DNA of 64,000 nt from Volutella citrinella (lineage: Eukaryota > Ascomycota > Sordariomycetes > Hypocreales > Nectriaceae), in NCBI GenBank assembly GCA_034401135.1, contig JAWZSP010000001.1:372001-436000 (forward strand), written 5' to 3'. Below, piece after piece: positions 41,865 to 51,129 of this stretch. The position numbers and the translations under genes are program-made. A model generated the notes under the pieces. The model saw only the letters and a list, made by a program, of their open reading frames with translations. It had not been told where the DNA came from and did not search any database. The number at the start of each line of letters is the position of its first letter. Position 1 is the stretch's first letter.

Positions 41865-42325
41865 ACAGGGTCGTGGAAACGGGCAGAAGGGCGCGAAAGA
41901 GTCGCGATTGATGGGAATGGTCCAAGAGTTGTTCAGAGTTGACGTTGAATTGCTTTCGTTGAACCACTTTTAAACCGTCTTGATTGAGCAAAGCTTGCAC
42001 AGTCTCTTTAGATCCTAGCCACTGAAAATTATGCAGTGTCCTCCCTTCGTCACCGTTTATTAATGCACCGTGTACTTGAACTTAGCCAGCGAGCATGCTG
42101 GGATGAGCCAGGAACTTGACAAAAGTCTCCAGGCATGGCATACAATTGCATGTTCACCACTGACGAACATAACAAACTGTTCAGCGTTGGCGGTTCACAG
42201 GTCAGATCTAGTCACATGAGCATCGGCGGGTGAGTCAGCCGGGAAGAAACAGGAAGTGAGTGCACAAACAAAAACTCAATTAATGGCAACCTAATTTATT
42301 TCATCTCTCAACTGCAAAGGCGGCC
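41865..42325. other. Intergenic, Cys membrane protein to CDC123 gene
   Basis: No supported gene; 3' region and promoter. Confidence 0.5.
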
Positions 42326-43339
42326 ATGCTCACTTCACCCGGAAATAATTCAGCAGGCAATTCCCCATCATCACCCACCATGAAGCTGGTGACGGTAGAC
42401 TTCGATCTCGTCCGTCGCGATTGCGATCCTGGCCCAGCAACGCATTTCAACACGAGCTTCTGCCCTGCCGACAAGTTTCCACAACCACTCGACAAACCTT
42501 CAGAGGCACCGTACTCATTTCTCCGATGGCTGCCCCAGGTTCTAGAATCCCGAGGACTTGATCTATCTGACGCCCAGGTTGTGCGCCTCTCACGATCTCA
42601 GGCACGGCTTCTTATCGACGTCTCAAGCAGCTCCATCATCACCGGCACTCTGCATCGCGGACTAAGAGAAGACGTCGAGGAGTTGGTATATCCGACGTTT
42701 TCGTCACTAGTGTATCCAAAACAAGGCCTCTTCATGCGACTTGATGGGTGCTCGCCCAAGGATGCAAGCTGTTTGCTCCACGACGGCCAGCGCCCGCAGT
42801 CATTGACGCTGTCTACCGAGGACATTGTTCTGCGCCTGACAACATCTCAGCGAGCCATCAACAATATCAGAAAGCTCCTGGACGAGGAGGAGAGGCCCAA
42901 CATTCCAGTAATATTTACACCTTTTAATGACCGGATGGCCAGCGAGAGAGAGTACCGCGTCTTTTGCGTCCCTAACTCGGGAAGCATCGCCGCCGTCAGC
43001 CAGTATCGCTGGCATAAGCCCTGGAAGTTCAACGACAGACCACAAGATGAGAGGCAGCAGATTGCAAAAAAGATCTTTCAGGGCATTTTGCGTCTGCACG
43101 AGAAAATTATGGACTCTCTTGACCCAGATAACGATGGCTTGGATCGGATGCTGCAGCAGCAAGGCTTTTCGTTCGATGCCTTCTACGACGAGGACACGGG
43201 CGCCACAGAGCTCTTGGAGCTGAATGTCTTTGGCGGACGGAGTGGCCTTGGTTCATGCTTGTTCAATTGGGTTGACGACTTTGATGCCCTGTACTCAGCC
43301 ACCGATGAGGTCGAGTTCCGCGTCACTTGCCTCTCCTAG
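42326..43339 (+). CDS. CDC123/D123-family protein (ATP-grasp)
   Basis: Intronless, 337 aa, matching the usual 300-370 aa of CDC123 proteins. Family blocks: SFLRWLPQVLESRG, YPKQGLFMRLDGCSPKDASC (the R-x-S-PKD nucleotide region), EREYRVFCVPNSGSIAAVSQYRWHKPW, and the metal-binding C-terminus LLELNVFGGRSGLGSCLFNWVDDFDALY. In yeast and human, Cdc123 binds eIF2-gamma and promotes eIF2 assembly. This sequence is divergent from the core one (for example RLDGCSPKD where the canonical protein has RTSxxSPKD), so it may be a paralogue. Either the ATG at 42326 or the one at 42380 (MKLVTVDF) could be used. Confidence 0.82.
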   Translation: MLTSPGNNSAGNSPSSPTMKLVTVDFDLVRRDCDPGPATHFNTSFCPADKFPQPLDKPSEAPYSFLRWLPQVLESRGLDLSDAQVVRLSRSQARLLIDVSSSSIITGTLHRGLREDVEELVYPTFSSLVYPKQGLFMRLDGCSPKDASCLLHDGQRPQSLTLSTEDIVLRLTTSQRAINNIRKLLDEEERPNIPVIFTPFNDRMASEREYRVFCVPNSGSIAAVSQYRWHKPWKFNDRPQDERQQIAKKIFQGILRLHEKIMDSLDPDNDGLDRMLQQQGFSFDAFYDEDTGATELLELNVFGGRSGLGSCLFNWVDDFDALYSATDEVEFRVTCLS

Positions 43340-43589
43340 CCCTGTTCGCCACATGTTCATGGTGATTATTGACTAGTTGGCTTAAGGGCACAGGTGTGAG
43401 CGTTGCTGTCGATCAGCAACTAGAATTGAGACTGTGACACGACTAGATTTATTCACAGCGGGCTGTTTTTAATAATATCTGTATTCTGGTTCTTATTCTG
43501 CCTCTTGTTCCGACCATTGGCTACTTCACAACAGGTCTCCTTTCACGAGGCATGGGAGATAGCACAGAATGTTGTTTTGCGTAATTAAA

Positions 43590-44353
43590 CTAAACCTTGC
43601 TGGCCAAAAACGTAGGAGCCTCATTGCTGGCCTCATCTCCGTAGGTAAAGTGGGCAAATAGGTTTACAGGGTTCTTGGTATCGCAGACCGAATCTCCCTT
43701 GGCGCAAAAGACGAGCGTCCTATCGACGGGATAGTTTGGGATTTTACCATCGTTGGCCGCCATCTTAGTGTATCCAAAAAGAACAGCGCCCTTGATCTTG
43801 TCGCGGACGGTGGGCGCCAGGTCACTGATGGCGGCGGCCACAAGGGCTGATCCCTGGCTGTGGCATGGTTAGTATACTGAGTTATTGCATGTATAGCTTA
43901 TAGACGATGATGCCTACCTGTATCCAGCTGTCAGGATGCTGGCCTGGGGACACTTGGTGTGTGCAAGGTTGTACAGACGGACGCCTTCAGCAATGGCCGT
44001 CTCCTTGGTGCCTCTAGGTTGCTGGTTGTCGGAGAAGCCTGCAGTGTAAGGCCCTCCCACGCCTTGGATCCAGATTCCGCTGACCTTCTTCTTGAGGGCA
44101 TTGGCGAGGGGGGGTCCAAGCGTGATGCCCTGTGTTATTCACCATTAGTCCCCTTTCGCCTGATACACGCAGTCTTGCTCACTAGATTTCCCGGCTCAGC
44201 CGATCCACGAGCATAGATCAGGATGGCCGATGGACAAGCTGCGGCGTTGCCATTTTCCAAGTCGTTTCCACTGAATAATTGGCGCTCCTCAATGCTGGCA
44301 GGTGCAGCAGCAGCGAGAGCCGCAAAGATGGCAGGGATGAGCACAAGCTTCAT
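43590..44353 (-). CDS. Cutinase
   Basis: Three exons on the minus strand (44353-44183, 44129-43918, 43857-43590), 216 aa. Signal peptide MKLVLIPAIFAALAAAAPA, then a short propeptide and the start of the fold at CPSAILIYARGSAEPGNLG (oxyanion region). The nucleophile motif GYSQG (Ser128) spans an exon joint. The catalytic Asp183 is in CAKGDSVC and His197 in FAHFTYG. Cys40-Cys117 and Cys179-Cys186 should form the two conserved disulfides. Cutinases are secreted serine esterases that hydrolyse plant cutin polyesters. All catalytic residues are intact. It neighbours two other secreted-protein genes on the opposite strand. Confidence 0.93.
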
Positions 44354-44453
44354 GGTGTTCTGGCTCGTGGTGTGAATAGTGGTGAATCGGGTTATTTAGA
44401 ACTTTGAATTGGTCGCAGATGACTCGGCACTCCGTTTTCGAGGTCACCTCCTG

Positions 44454-44459
44454 TATATA
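44454..44459 (-). promoter_or_regulatory. Probable TATA box of the cutinase
   Basis: TATATA, about 100 bases upstream of the cutinase ATG on the minus strand. Confidence 0.4.
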
Positions 44460-45839
44460 CTGTGTGAGTGTCTCATTTGTGGTGCAACAGTGAGGAGCGG
44501 TCCGAGCGCAGTCGATTGCATCTAGGCGGTGTTAGCCCCAGAAAGCCCCATATTCTGACCCCAGAAGGAGCAAGCCATGATCCTCCCGCGGTGACTTTAC
44601 TATCTGGCTCATCCTGACTCACCTTGGTAGGCTCCATTTTCCCCAGGAAAGGCGTAAATACCATGACTACATTGGTCAAACTTGTGTATCTGAGGTTCAA
44701 CCAGTCCTCAGAAAGCTAGTATTTTCTGCCCCTTTCTTTGAGCGAATTTTTTAGTCGTGACGGTGCAGAATCCAAGGAACATGAGGCTTGGCCCCTGGGG
44801 CCTTGAAACACAGTCGAATATCCTTACGGCTTCGAGATGCGCCCGACACCTTGCATTGCCGTCGGGCCGGGAAAACTATCGTTGGACAGTGACCAAGAAG
44901 CTTGAGCTCGCCTGCGGGACGATGATGACCCGACTCCCTCTGCGATCGATGACCCGACCCCGTCTAAAAACGGGAGTGTAACCTCCTGAAGATCCTGATC
45001 AGCATGCTGCACTCAGGTCTGTAGCGATCAATGGAACCTTCTCTTGAGCTATGATCCGTGTAGAGCAGCAAGCATAAGACGGCAAGTTTCCTGATACTAG
45101 AGATCCTGATATCGCCCCCGTAAATATATCACAAGGATGGAGGGAGCAATGTGAACTAACTTAGCGTATCATGCTTTTCTCAATCTGGCAGCCATCACAC
45201 TCCTTATTGCACGCGCACCATCTTCGCGCCAATAAGCAGCCGCTGGAACTGAACGGCGTCCATTGCAAAATACTATGTAAGCATCGTGGCTGCGCCTTAG
45301 ACTGCGCCCGATCATCGCTAAGCTAGTGAGCTAAGCTTTTGCAACCGGTGGCGGCGCAGTCTCGCGAGGGGAAGACCTCGGCGATCATTTACCACGAACA
45401 TCTTCCACCGTCCAATCATTGGCCGTGGTAGGAATGTCTTCTTCAGCTGAGGACCAGGACACCGCATATCGCAGTCCAATCCATCAATACGATGAATACG
45501 TCTAGTAGCCATGACGCAGGCTGGCCCCTCAATAAGATTGATACTCCTGGTAGAGGAGACCTGGGGTATCCCAGGCTTACGTCGCACAACCGCAGAGAAC
45601 CCGTGACTCGTTACCATTTCTAGATGCAAAACGCCAATGAACTGGGTTTCAAGGCTGCACACATCCGTGTGGAGTCGGCCCTTTGGCAGCATGTAAGACA
45701 TCCCAGCTGAAACAGGTGCTTGCTTATGCTGATCTGCCAAAATGCCTTCAACGGCATCGTTGAATGGACTGCAAGCTTACGCCGGTCTCTTTGCCGATGA
45801 GCCGGAATTCTGTAACCCAGGCTCTGTAGATAAATTTAA

Positions 45840-45847
45840 TATAAAAG
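45840..45847 (+). promoter_or_regulatory. TATA box of the Cys-rich peptide gene
   Basis: TATAAAAG, 91 bases upstream of the ATG at 45931; a consensus TATA element indicating a strong, regulated promoter for such a small gene. Confidence 0.55.
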
Positions 45848-45930
45848 ACATAATCTCGCCTTCCACTCATCGAGAAACCCATCCTCAAACATCCAACACT
45901 CATCTCTACAACTGCGAAAACCCAATCAAG

Positions 45931-46322
45931 ATGAAGCTGCAACTCGCTGTTCTTACTACCCTCATCGGCCTGACTCTGGCATCTCCAGCATCAGAGTTGA
46001 AGAATATGCTTTCCCCGGAGAAGCGAGAACCAGGCTGCTGCTCTGGCGCTACCTGCGTATGAAAATACCCCATCCCGAGGCTCGTTCGGGGCTCGCACTG
46101 ACACAGTATGTAACTTAGTGGTGGGCTGAAGGCTGTTGCTGCTGCCACTGGGACGAAGTAAGTCTGTCCTTGGTTATTGGGAGGCTTGCCTTACGGTACC
46201 GATACTAACTGGCGCTCTAGGACGGAAACCTTGTGGGCAGAGATGTAAGTACCCCATGCAAAAACGAAGACAGTAATATGTCGTCCTCCAGAATACTAAT
46301 ATACGCCATTGCGTAGTGTTAG
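45931..46322 (+). CDS. Kex2-processed secreted peptide with eight cysteines
   Basis: Four tiny exons (45931-46056, 46119-46157, 46221-46244, 46317-46322), 64 aa. The signal peptide MKLQLAVLTTLIGLTLAS is followed by a short propeptide ending SPEKR, a Kex2-type dibasic site. The mature part of about 32 residues has eight cysteines arranged CC, C, CCCC, C, with Trp pairs and acidic residues, so up to four disulfides. Each intron has canonical GT and TAG ends and a good branch site (CTGAC, ACTAAC, ACTAAT). The last exon is only TGT-TAG, supplying the final cysteine. If intron 1 is retained the frame stops after one extra Val. Precursor layout (signal, pro, KR, Cys-knot-like peptide) resembles secreted peptide toxins or effectors, but I recognise no family. 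Function unknown; a TATA box lies 91 bases upstream. Confidence 0.72.
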
Positions 46323-47211
46323 GATCTGAGCACACCCCTGCTTCCAAGGGACGTGCTGTATTTTCTTCTATCCACCGCCCTTTCGCTCGTTAAGAATGGT
46401 CTTTTGGTATTTGAAGGTCTGGCTTCGACGTTCAGCTTATCCAACGCGGGCGGGCTTGTGTCATCTTTGGAGATGTGCGAGTCGAACATATTCACAAGCC
46501 GTTGTCCTCTCAGCAGAATCCTAAGATCTAGCCAGCTGATATCAGTACACTCGCTTCTTCTCTACTTTTCGATGAATCTCCAGCTCTCGTGCGTCAAGCC
46601 ATGACTTCCAAGTCGACCTCATACGTCGTCTCAACTGACAAACGTATTGAGCTGTTCCCCAACCTTGGAAGTCGTAAACATGAGCGTAAACCGGCGAATT
46701 TGGTTATTTTATATACTTTTGCTGATTGTTCTGTCTCCCCTGTCAGCTGCATGTATTCATAATCTATGTTGTGGCTAGAGACGAGATCGCATCTGAGCAG
46801 CCAGCTAGGATGACGTGGGCACGACCGGCATTAGGGGGCCGCTCCAAAGTACTCATTTGGGTTTATCCGCAATAAAAATCCTACGCGATCAAATAAAATC
46901 GCAGGATCCGGCCCTGACGTGGCACGTGAAGGAAGCACTTTGGGTGCTGCGCTTACAGGCACACAGCCACAACCAGAGTCCTTCCAACAAAGCACAATCA
47001 AAGAACTGACTGCAGAGCATAGAGTTGGCCACTTTCCCAAATCAAGTCACATTTTTCATCTGTCAGAACTATAGTGGGTAGCTAATTTCACTCCTGGCAC
47101 GGACTATCTGCTCCATTATGCCAGATAAAAGGTGGTTGAATTCCTCTTCATGGGAGCGATCCTCCTCCCCATTACCAAACACAGTTCCAGTACTTCACAG
47201 AGGCTTCCAAG
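46323..47211. other. Intergenic between two secreted-protein genes
   Basis: No supported gene; short frames only (for example 46353-46604). Contains the 3' region of the peptide gene and the promoter of the next gene. Confidence 0.5.
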
Positions 47212-47874
47212 ATGAACTTCGCACACTTCCAGACACTTGGTCTTTTGATGACTGCGGCGTTCGCTGCCGCCCTCCCGTCCCCCGCGATCCAGCAAGGTAT
47301 TTATTTGCCCTCCCTTCCCACGTCATCCACTCCGTATTGACCATTGCGAAGGTGGCATCGAGAATCACTTGACCGCTAGAGGGTCAGAGCAATGTGTTAT
47401 TCCAGGAGACGCTAGCGATCGGGCACAAGTAAGTAGCCTTCCCAAGAACTCGAGTGAATTTCAAGAGTTGCTCACCAATACAGGAGCGAAATGTGCGCGA
47501 CATCATCAACAACCTCAACAGCCCAGAGACTGCGGACCAGTTCATCAGGCTGGAGAAGGGCAAGAGACTATTGCTCTCACACAAGGTTGGAGAGAGAGGC
47601 TCTGTTATTGTTGAAAACGTTAAGGATTCGAGTTACAAGGACACGAGCTCTGCGTCCCTCTGGTAAGATGACAGCCTTCGGTGCTCTCCTATTCCCCGGG
47701 GGCGCCAATACTAACAGTGTTTGCACCAGTCGCCACATTGCCCAAGCCCTGAGCGATTTGCTTGCTGCGTGCCCCCCGGAAAGAGAGCAAGTCTCTGGCG
47801 TCACCACAGCCCATGGCAATGGACATCTCCAAATCCGTGTTGGACAATTCGGCGACTCAGTACCGAACGCATAA
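47212..47874 (+). CDS. Unrecognised secreted protein, four exons
   Basis: Exons 47212-47296, 47352-47428, 47484-47662 and 47730-47874 join in frame to 161 aa. The N-terminus MNFAHFQTLGLLMTAAFAAA is a clear signal peptide with cleavage near Ala-Leu-Pro. The mature protein has a Cys in GSEQCVIPG, a polar helical middle (DIINNLNSPETADQFIRLEKG), a second Cys exactly at the exon 3/4 joint (SLCRHIAQALSDLLAAC) with a third close by, and a C-terminal stretch GNGHLQIRVGQ that looks like beta-strands. No family recognised. Splice donors are GTATTT, GTAAGT and GTAAGA; the first acceptor is AAG. It follows the eight-Cys peptide gene by 0.9 kb on the same strand. Confidence 0.6.
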
Positions 47875-49111
47875 GCAAAGGACAATCACTCCAACAGATA
47901 AGATACGCCGAGCGTTTGGCTCTAATAGGGGCGCAACTTGTGTGGGAGGAGCTTCTTCAGGCGACTGCATTCCGCCCGGGTTGGGTGTAAAGCGGCGATA
48001 CGGCTGGGAGTAAGCACAAGCTAATATTATTCAGAGTACAATATGGGCATGCCGTAGCAATGCCGATAGCACACATAATACAAGATAATGCAGGAATTCG
48101 CCCCTACTGTATGTGGATAACGTGCAATTATGACCATCCATATGCCAGTGAAGAAAGCAGACGCGGATCATGGTCGTGAGCGGAAGAGCAGCGGAATCAG
48201 GAACCCCATGGCGGAACATGTCGATGGAGCCTCGGGCAGTGAATTACGTATTAGTGTGGCGGTTGGCAATGGAGACGTGCCAATCGTTGCCTTCCTGGGC
48301 CCATTGTTGCGCAGCGGGGCGACGTGTGGCCTGTTTGTTTTGCTGGGGATTTGCTGGGGACGATCCGGGGTTGTGTCGCATGACCCTGATCGACGGAGAC
48401 TCAAGCTTGATGGCCCACAGCCCAACCTTGGAATCCTTGGGTCGCTGCCGTCTCATTCTGTCAACCCCGGGGAATCATCTGTCTCCGCAGCGTGACGGCC
48501 CGAAAAAGCCAGCATTTGGCGCCCGACAGGTAGCGGCAGTCGTGCTGACTCTTGTCATGGTCTGGGGCCGGGTAGATTGACGTCGTGTCCAAGATGGATG
48601 CTCAACCAGGCCGGCGATCCCCCCAGAGACGACCTCCTTCTAGAAGCAGACAAAACACTGCATTCCCCGCGCTGGAGCATGCTCTAGACATGCAAATGAT
48701 CGGGCCGAAGCGGCTGTTGCTGCTGTGTCGACTGACCCGAGGCGGCTACTCGTGTGAGCAATGCGAAATTCGGGTCCAGGGTCATTGTTGGTCGTCTGTA
48801 CGAAACGAGCGAAAATCCCCGCATCCGCCCGCTAAGCATGGCGATCCTTCTGCACGACCCTCGTCGCGTGGTGGTAGCCGAGCTCTAGTAATTGCATGAT
48901 GGAGGCAGGCACCAAGGTATCATTGTCTACGGGCCGATGTCATGAACCGGACTCCATGTAGATCACGGGGCCGGCATCCCAGTGGACCGCGTCTGTTTTG
49001 TATATAATTGCTTGGCAATCCCTGGGTTATCAAGCATCAATGTAGCCAGTTAAGCTTCCTCAAGAGCCGCTATAGTTGCCCATTGGTGTTTGAGATTCTT
49101 CAATTTAAGCC
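47875..49111. other. Intergenic, secreted protein to sugar transporter
   Basis: No supported gene. Overlapping frames around 48130-48580 and 48585-48899 lack signatures. The right end is the sugar-transporter promoter with a TATA box at 49001. Confidence 0.5.
49001..49007 (+). promoter_or_regulatory. TATA box of the sugar transporter
   Basis: TATATAA, 111 bases upstream of the ATG at 49112. Confidence 0.5.
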
Positions 49112-50800
49112 ATGGTTTCTGAACCCAACGCCGCCGAGCCCAAGTCTCAAGACAAAAGCAGCAATACGGCCAACAATACCATTGACGACCTCGCTCCCAC
49201 CAAAGATGAACTCTCCCACGAAGCTGCCGAAGCTGCCCGGGCCACCTCGGCCGAGCAGACCATGACGCTATGGCAAGGCCTCCAGACGTACCCCAACGCA
49301 GTAGCCTGGTCGGTCCTCATCTCAGCAGCCATCGTCATGGAAGGCTTCGACAAGGTGCTCATCACCAACCTCTTCGCCAACGCTCAATTCAAAAGGACGT
49401 ACGGCTCCCAGCTGCCCGACGGCTCCTACGAACTCTCCGCCTCGTGGCAGACAGCCCTGTCCGTGGCCTCAATGGCAGGCGAGGTCGTCGGCCTGACCAT
49501 CAACGGCATCGTAGCCGAGCGGTTCGGTAGCCGCAAGACCATCATGGCCGCCATGGTGCTCGTCATCGCCTTCATTTTCATCGTCTTCTTCGCCCAGACG
49601 CTGCCGCACCTGCTGGCGGGCCAGATCCTGCTCGGCCTGCCGTGGGGCGTTTTCCAGACAATCACCGTCGCCTATGCCGCTGACGTCTGTCCTACCGCGC
49701 TGCGGGCCTACCTGACCACCTACGTCAACCTGTGCTGGGTCATTGGCCAGTTCATCGCCGCGGGGGCTCTTCGCGGCTGCAGCACTCGCGACGACCAGTG
49801 GGGGTTCCGGATCCCGTTTGCGCTGCAGTGGATGTGGCCCGTCCCCATCATGGTCGGCGTCTACTTTGCGCCCGAGTCGCCGTGGTGGCTGGTCCGTATC
49901 GGTCGGCGAGATGAGGCGCGCAAGTCGCTGCGTCGTCTCATGTCCAAGAGGGAGCGTGAGAAGCCTGACTGCGACGTCGACCTGGATGCCACCATCTCCA
50001 TGATGGAGCAGACCAACGCAATGGAAAAGGCCATGGTGGAAGGCACGTCGTACGCAGACTGCTTCAAGGGCGTCAACCTGCGTCGCACCGAGATTGCGTG
50101 TCTGACCTGGTTCGCCCAGATCTTCTCCGGCGTGGCTTTCATGTCCTATTCGACTTACTTCTACCAGCAAGCCGGCCTCGAGGACCAACACGCCTTTACG
50201 CTGACGCTGGCACAGTACGGCCTGGGCGCAATCGGAACCATGCTGTCCTGGGTGCTGATGCTGCACTTTGGTCGTCGCACTCTGTATCTGGCTGGAATCA
50301 TGGGAATGTTCTGCCTTCTCATCGTCATCGGCAGCGTGGGTGCATCAATCGACACCAAGAAGCACGTCTCGGGGGCATGGGCGATTGGAAGCATGCTGCT
50401 CCTCCTGACCGTGGTGTACGACATGACCGTCGGCCCCGTCTGCTACTCTCTCGTGTCCGAGGTGTCGTCGACGCGTCTGAGAGCCAAGACGATTGTACTC
50501 GCCCGGTCGACGTACAACGTGGGCAACATTGTCGTCAGTATGATTGCGCCGCGCATGCTCAACGCCACCGCCTGGGACTGGGGCGCCAAGGGAGCCTTCT
50601 TCTGGGCCGGCTGCGGCGTCTTGTGCATTCTGTGGGCGTATTTCCGCCTTCCGGAGCCAAAAGGTCGTACGTATGGTGAGCTGGACGTACTGTTTGAGCA
50701 GAAGGTGTCGGCCAGGAAGTTTGCGAGCACCGTCATTGACCCGATTGCTGCGGCTGAGCACATTATCAAGACGGACAATGTTCGCCGCGGATCAATCTAG
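49112..50800 (+). CDS. MFS sugar transporter, alpha-glucoside (maltose) permease type
   Basis: Intronless, 562 aa. A hydrophilic N-tail of about 60 residues precedes TM1 (WSVLISAAIVMEGFDKVLI). Sugar-porter motifs: GIVAERFGSRKT (loop 2-3, G-x3-D/E-RxGRR type), the TM5-6 region GVFQTITVAYAADVCPTALRAYLTTYVNLCWVIGQFIAAG, PESPWWLVRIGR after TM6, and LHFGRRTLYLAG in the second half. The sequence pattern with MEGFD and QWMWP fits fungal alpha-glucoside:H+ symporters of the MAL group. It imports maltose- or trehalose-like disaccharides at the plasma membrane. A Zn2Cys6 regulator follows 0.33 kb downstream on the same strand, suggesting a transporter/regulator pair; exact sugar unknown. Confidence 0.91.
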   Translation: MVSEPNAAEPKSQDKSSNTANNTIDDLAPTKDELSHEAAEAARATSAEQTMTLWQGLQTYPNAVAWSVLISAAIVMEGFDKVLITNLFANAQFKRTYGSQLPDGSYELSASWQTALSVASMAGEVVGLTINGIVAERFGSRKTIMAAMVLVIAFIFIVFFAQTLPHLLAGQILLGLPWGVFQTITVAYAADVCPTALRAYLTTYVNLCWVIGQFIAAGALRGCSTRDDQWGFRIPFALQWMWPVPIMVGVYFAPESPWWLVRIGRRDEARKSLRRLMSKREREKPDCDVDLDATISMMEQTNAMEKAMVEGTSYADCFKGVNLRRTEIACLTWFAQIFSGVAFMSYSTYFYQQAGLEDQHAFTLTLAQYGLGAIGTMLSWVLMLHFGRRTLYLAGIMGMFCLLIVIGSVGASIDTKKHVSGAWAIGSMLLLLTVVYDMTVGPVCYSLVSEVSSTRLRAKTIVLARSTYNVGNIVVSMIAPRMLNATAWDWGAKGAFFWAGCGVLCILWAYFRLPEPKGRTYGELDVLFEQKVSARKFASTVIDPIAAAEHIIKTDNVRRGSI

Positions 50801-51129
50801 ATGGCAACATCTGCCATGCTGTGATCGACTCGGCATCAGTCTTACTTTCAATTGTGCAAATTGGCGACAGCGAGTCTTGTTGGGGTCTTAGATCATGTAG
50901 CTATGAGAACTTATAAACATGGTAGATATCATAGACGAGATACCAAATAGGATTCAAGTGCCCCACTTTCCGCTACAGGGATCCATCCGAGTGCGAGAAA
51001 CACGGGCTGACGCTTATGCCCAGAAGTGCCGGGTGGTGTGGAGTCTTCAATGCCAGCAATCCCGCCTCATCCCGCATCATCGCCGACCAGCCCTCCAGCC
51101 TTGCCGCATTCCACGAGCCCCCAGGCGCA
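50801..51129. other. Short intergenic, sugar transporter to regulator
   Basis: 329 bases. It could partly be coding if the regulator starts at the in-frame ATG at 51016 instead of 51130. Nothing else seen. Confidence 0.45.

Larger units (their letters stand above)
44354..45930. other. Divergent intergenic region, cutinase / Cys-rich peptide gene
   Basis: About 1.6 kb. The cutinase promoter (TATATA at 44454-44459) lies at the left and the peptide promoter (TATAAAAG at 45840) at the right. A minus-strand frame (45318-45740, about 140 codons, non-ATG start) shows no signature and is not called. Nothing else supported. Confidence 0.5.

Noticed and set aside
45318..45740. A minus-strand frame of about 140 codons before the Cys-rich peptide gene
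   Set aside because: Non-ATG start, no recognisable motif, overlaps the peptide promoter; could be a relic but nothing shows it.
47875..48013. Possible extra C-terminal exon for the secreted protein at 47212 (open frame with two more cysteines)
   Set aside because: It is in another frame and would need a weak GTGTTG donor; the simple stop at 47872-47874 is preferred until transcripts are available.
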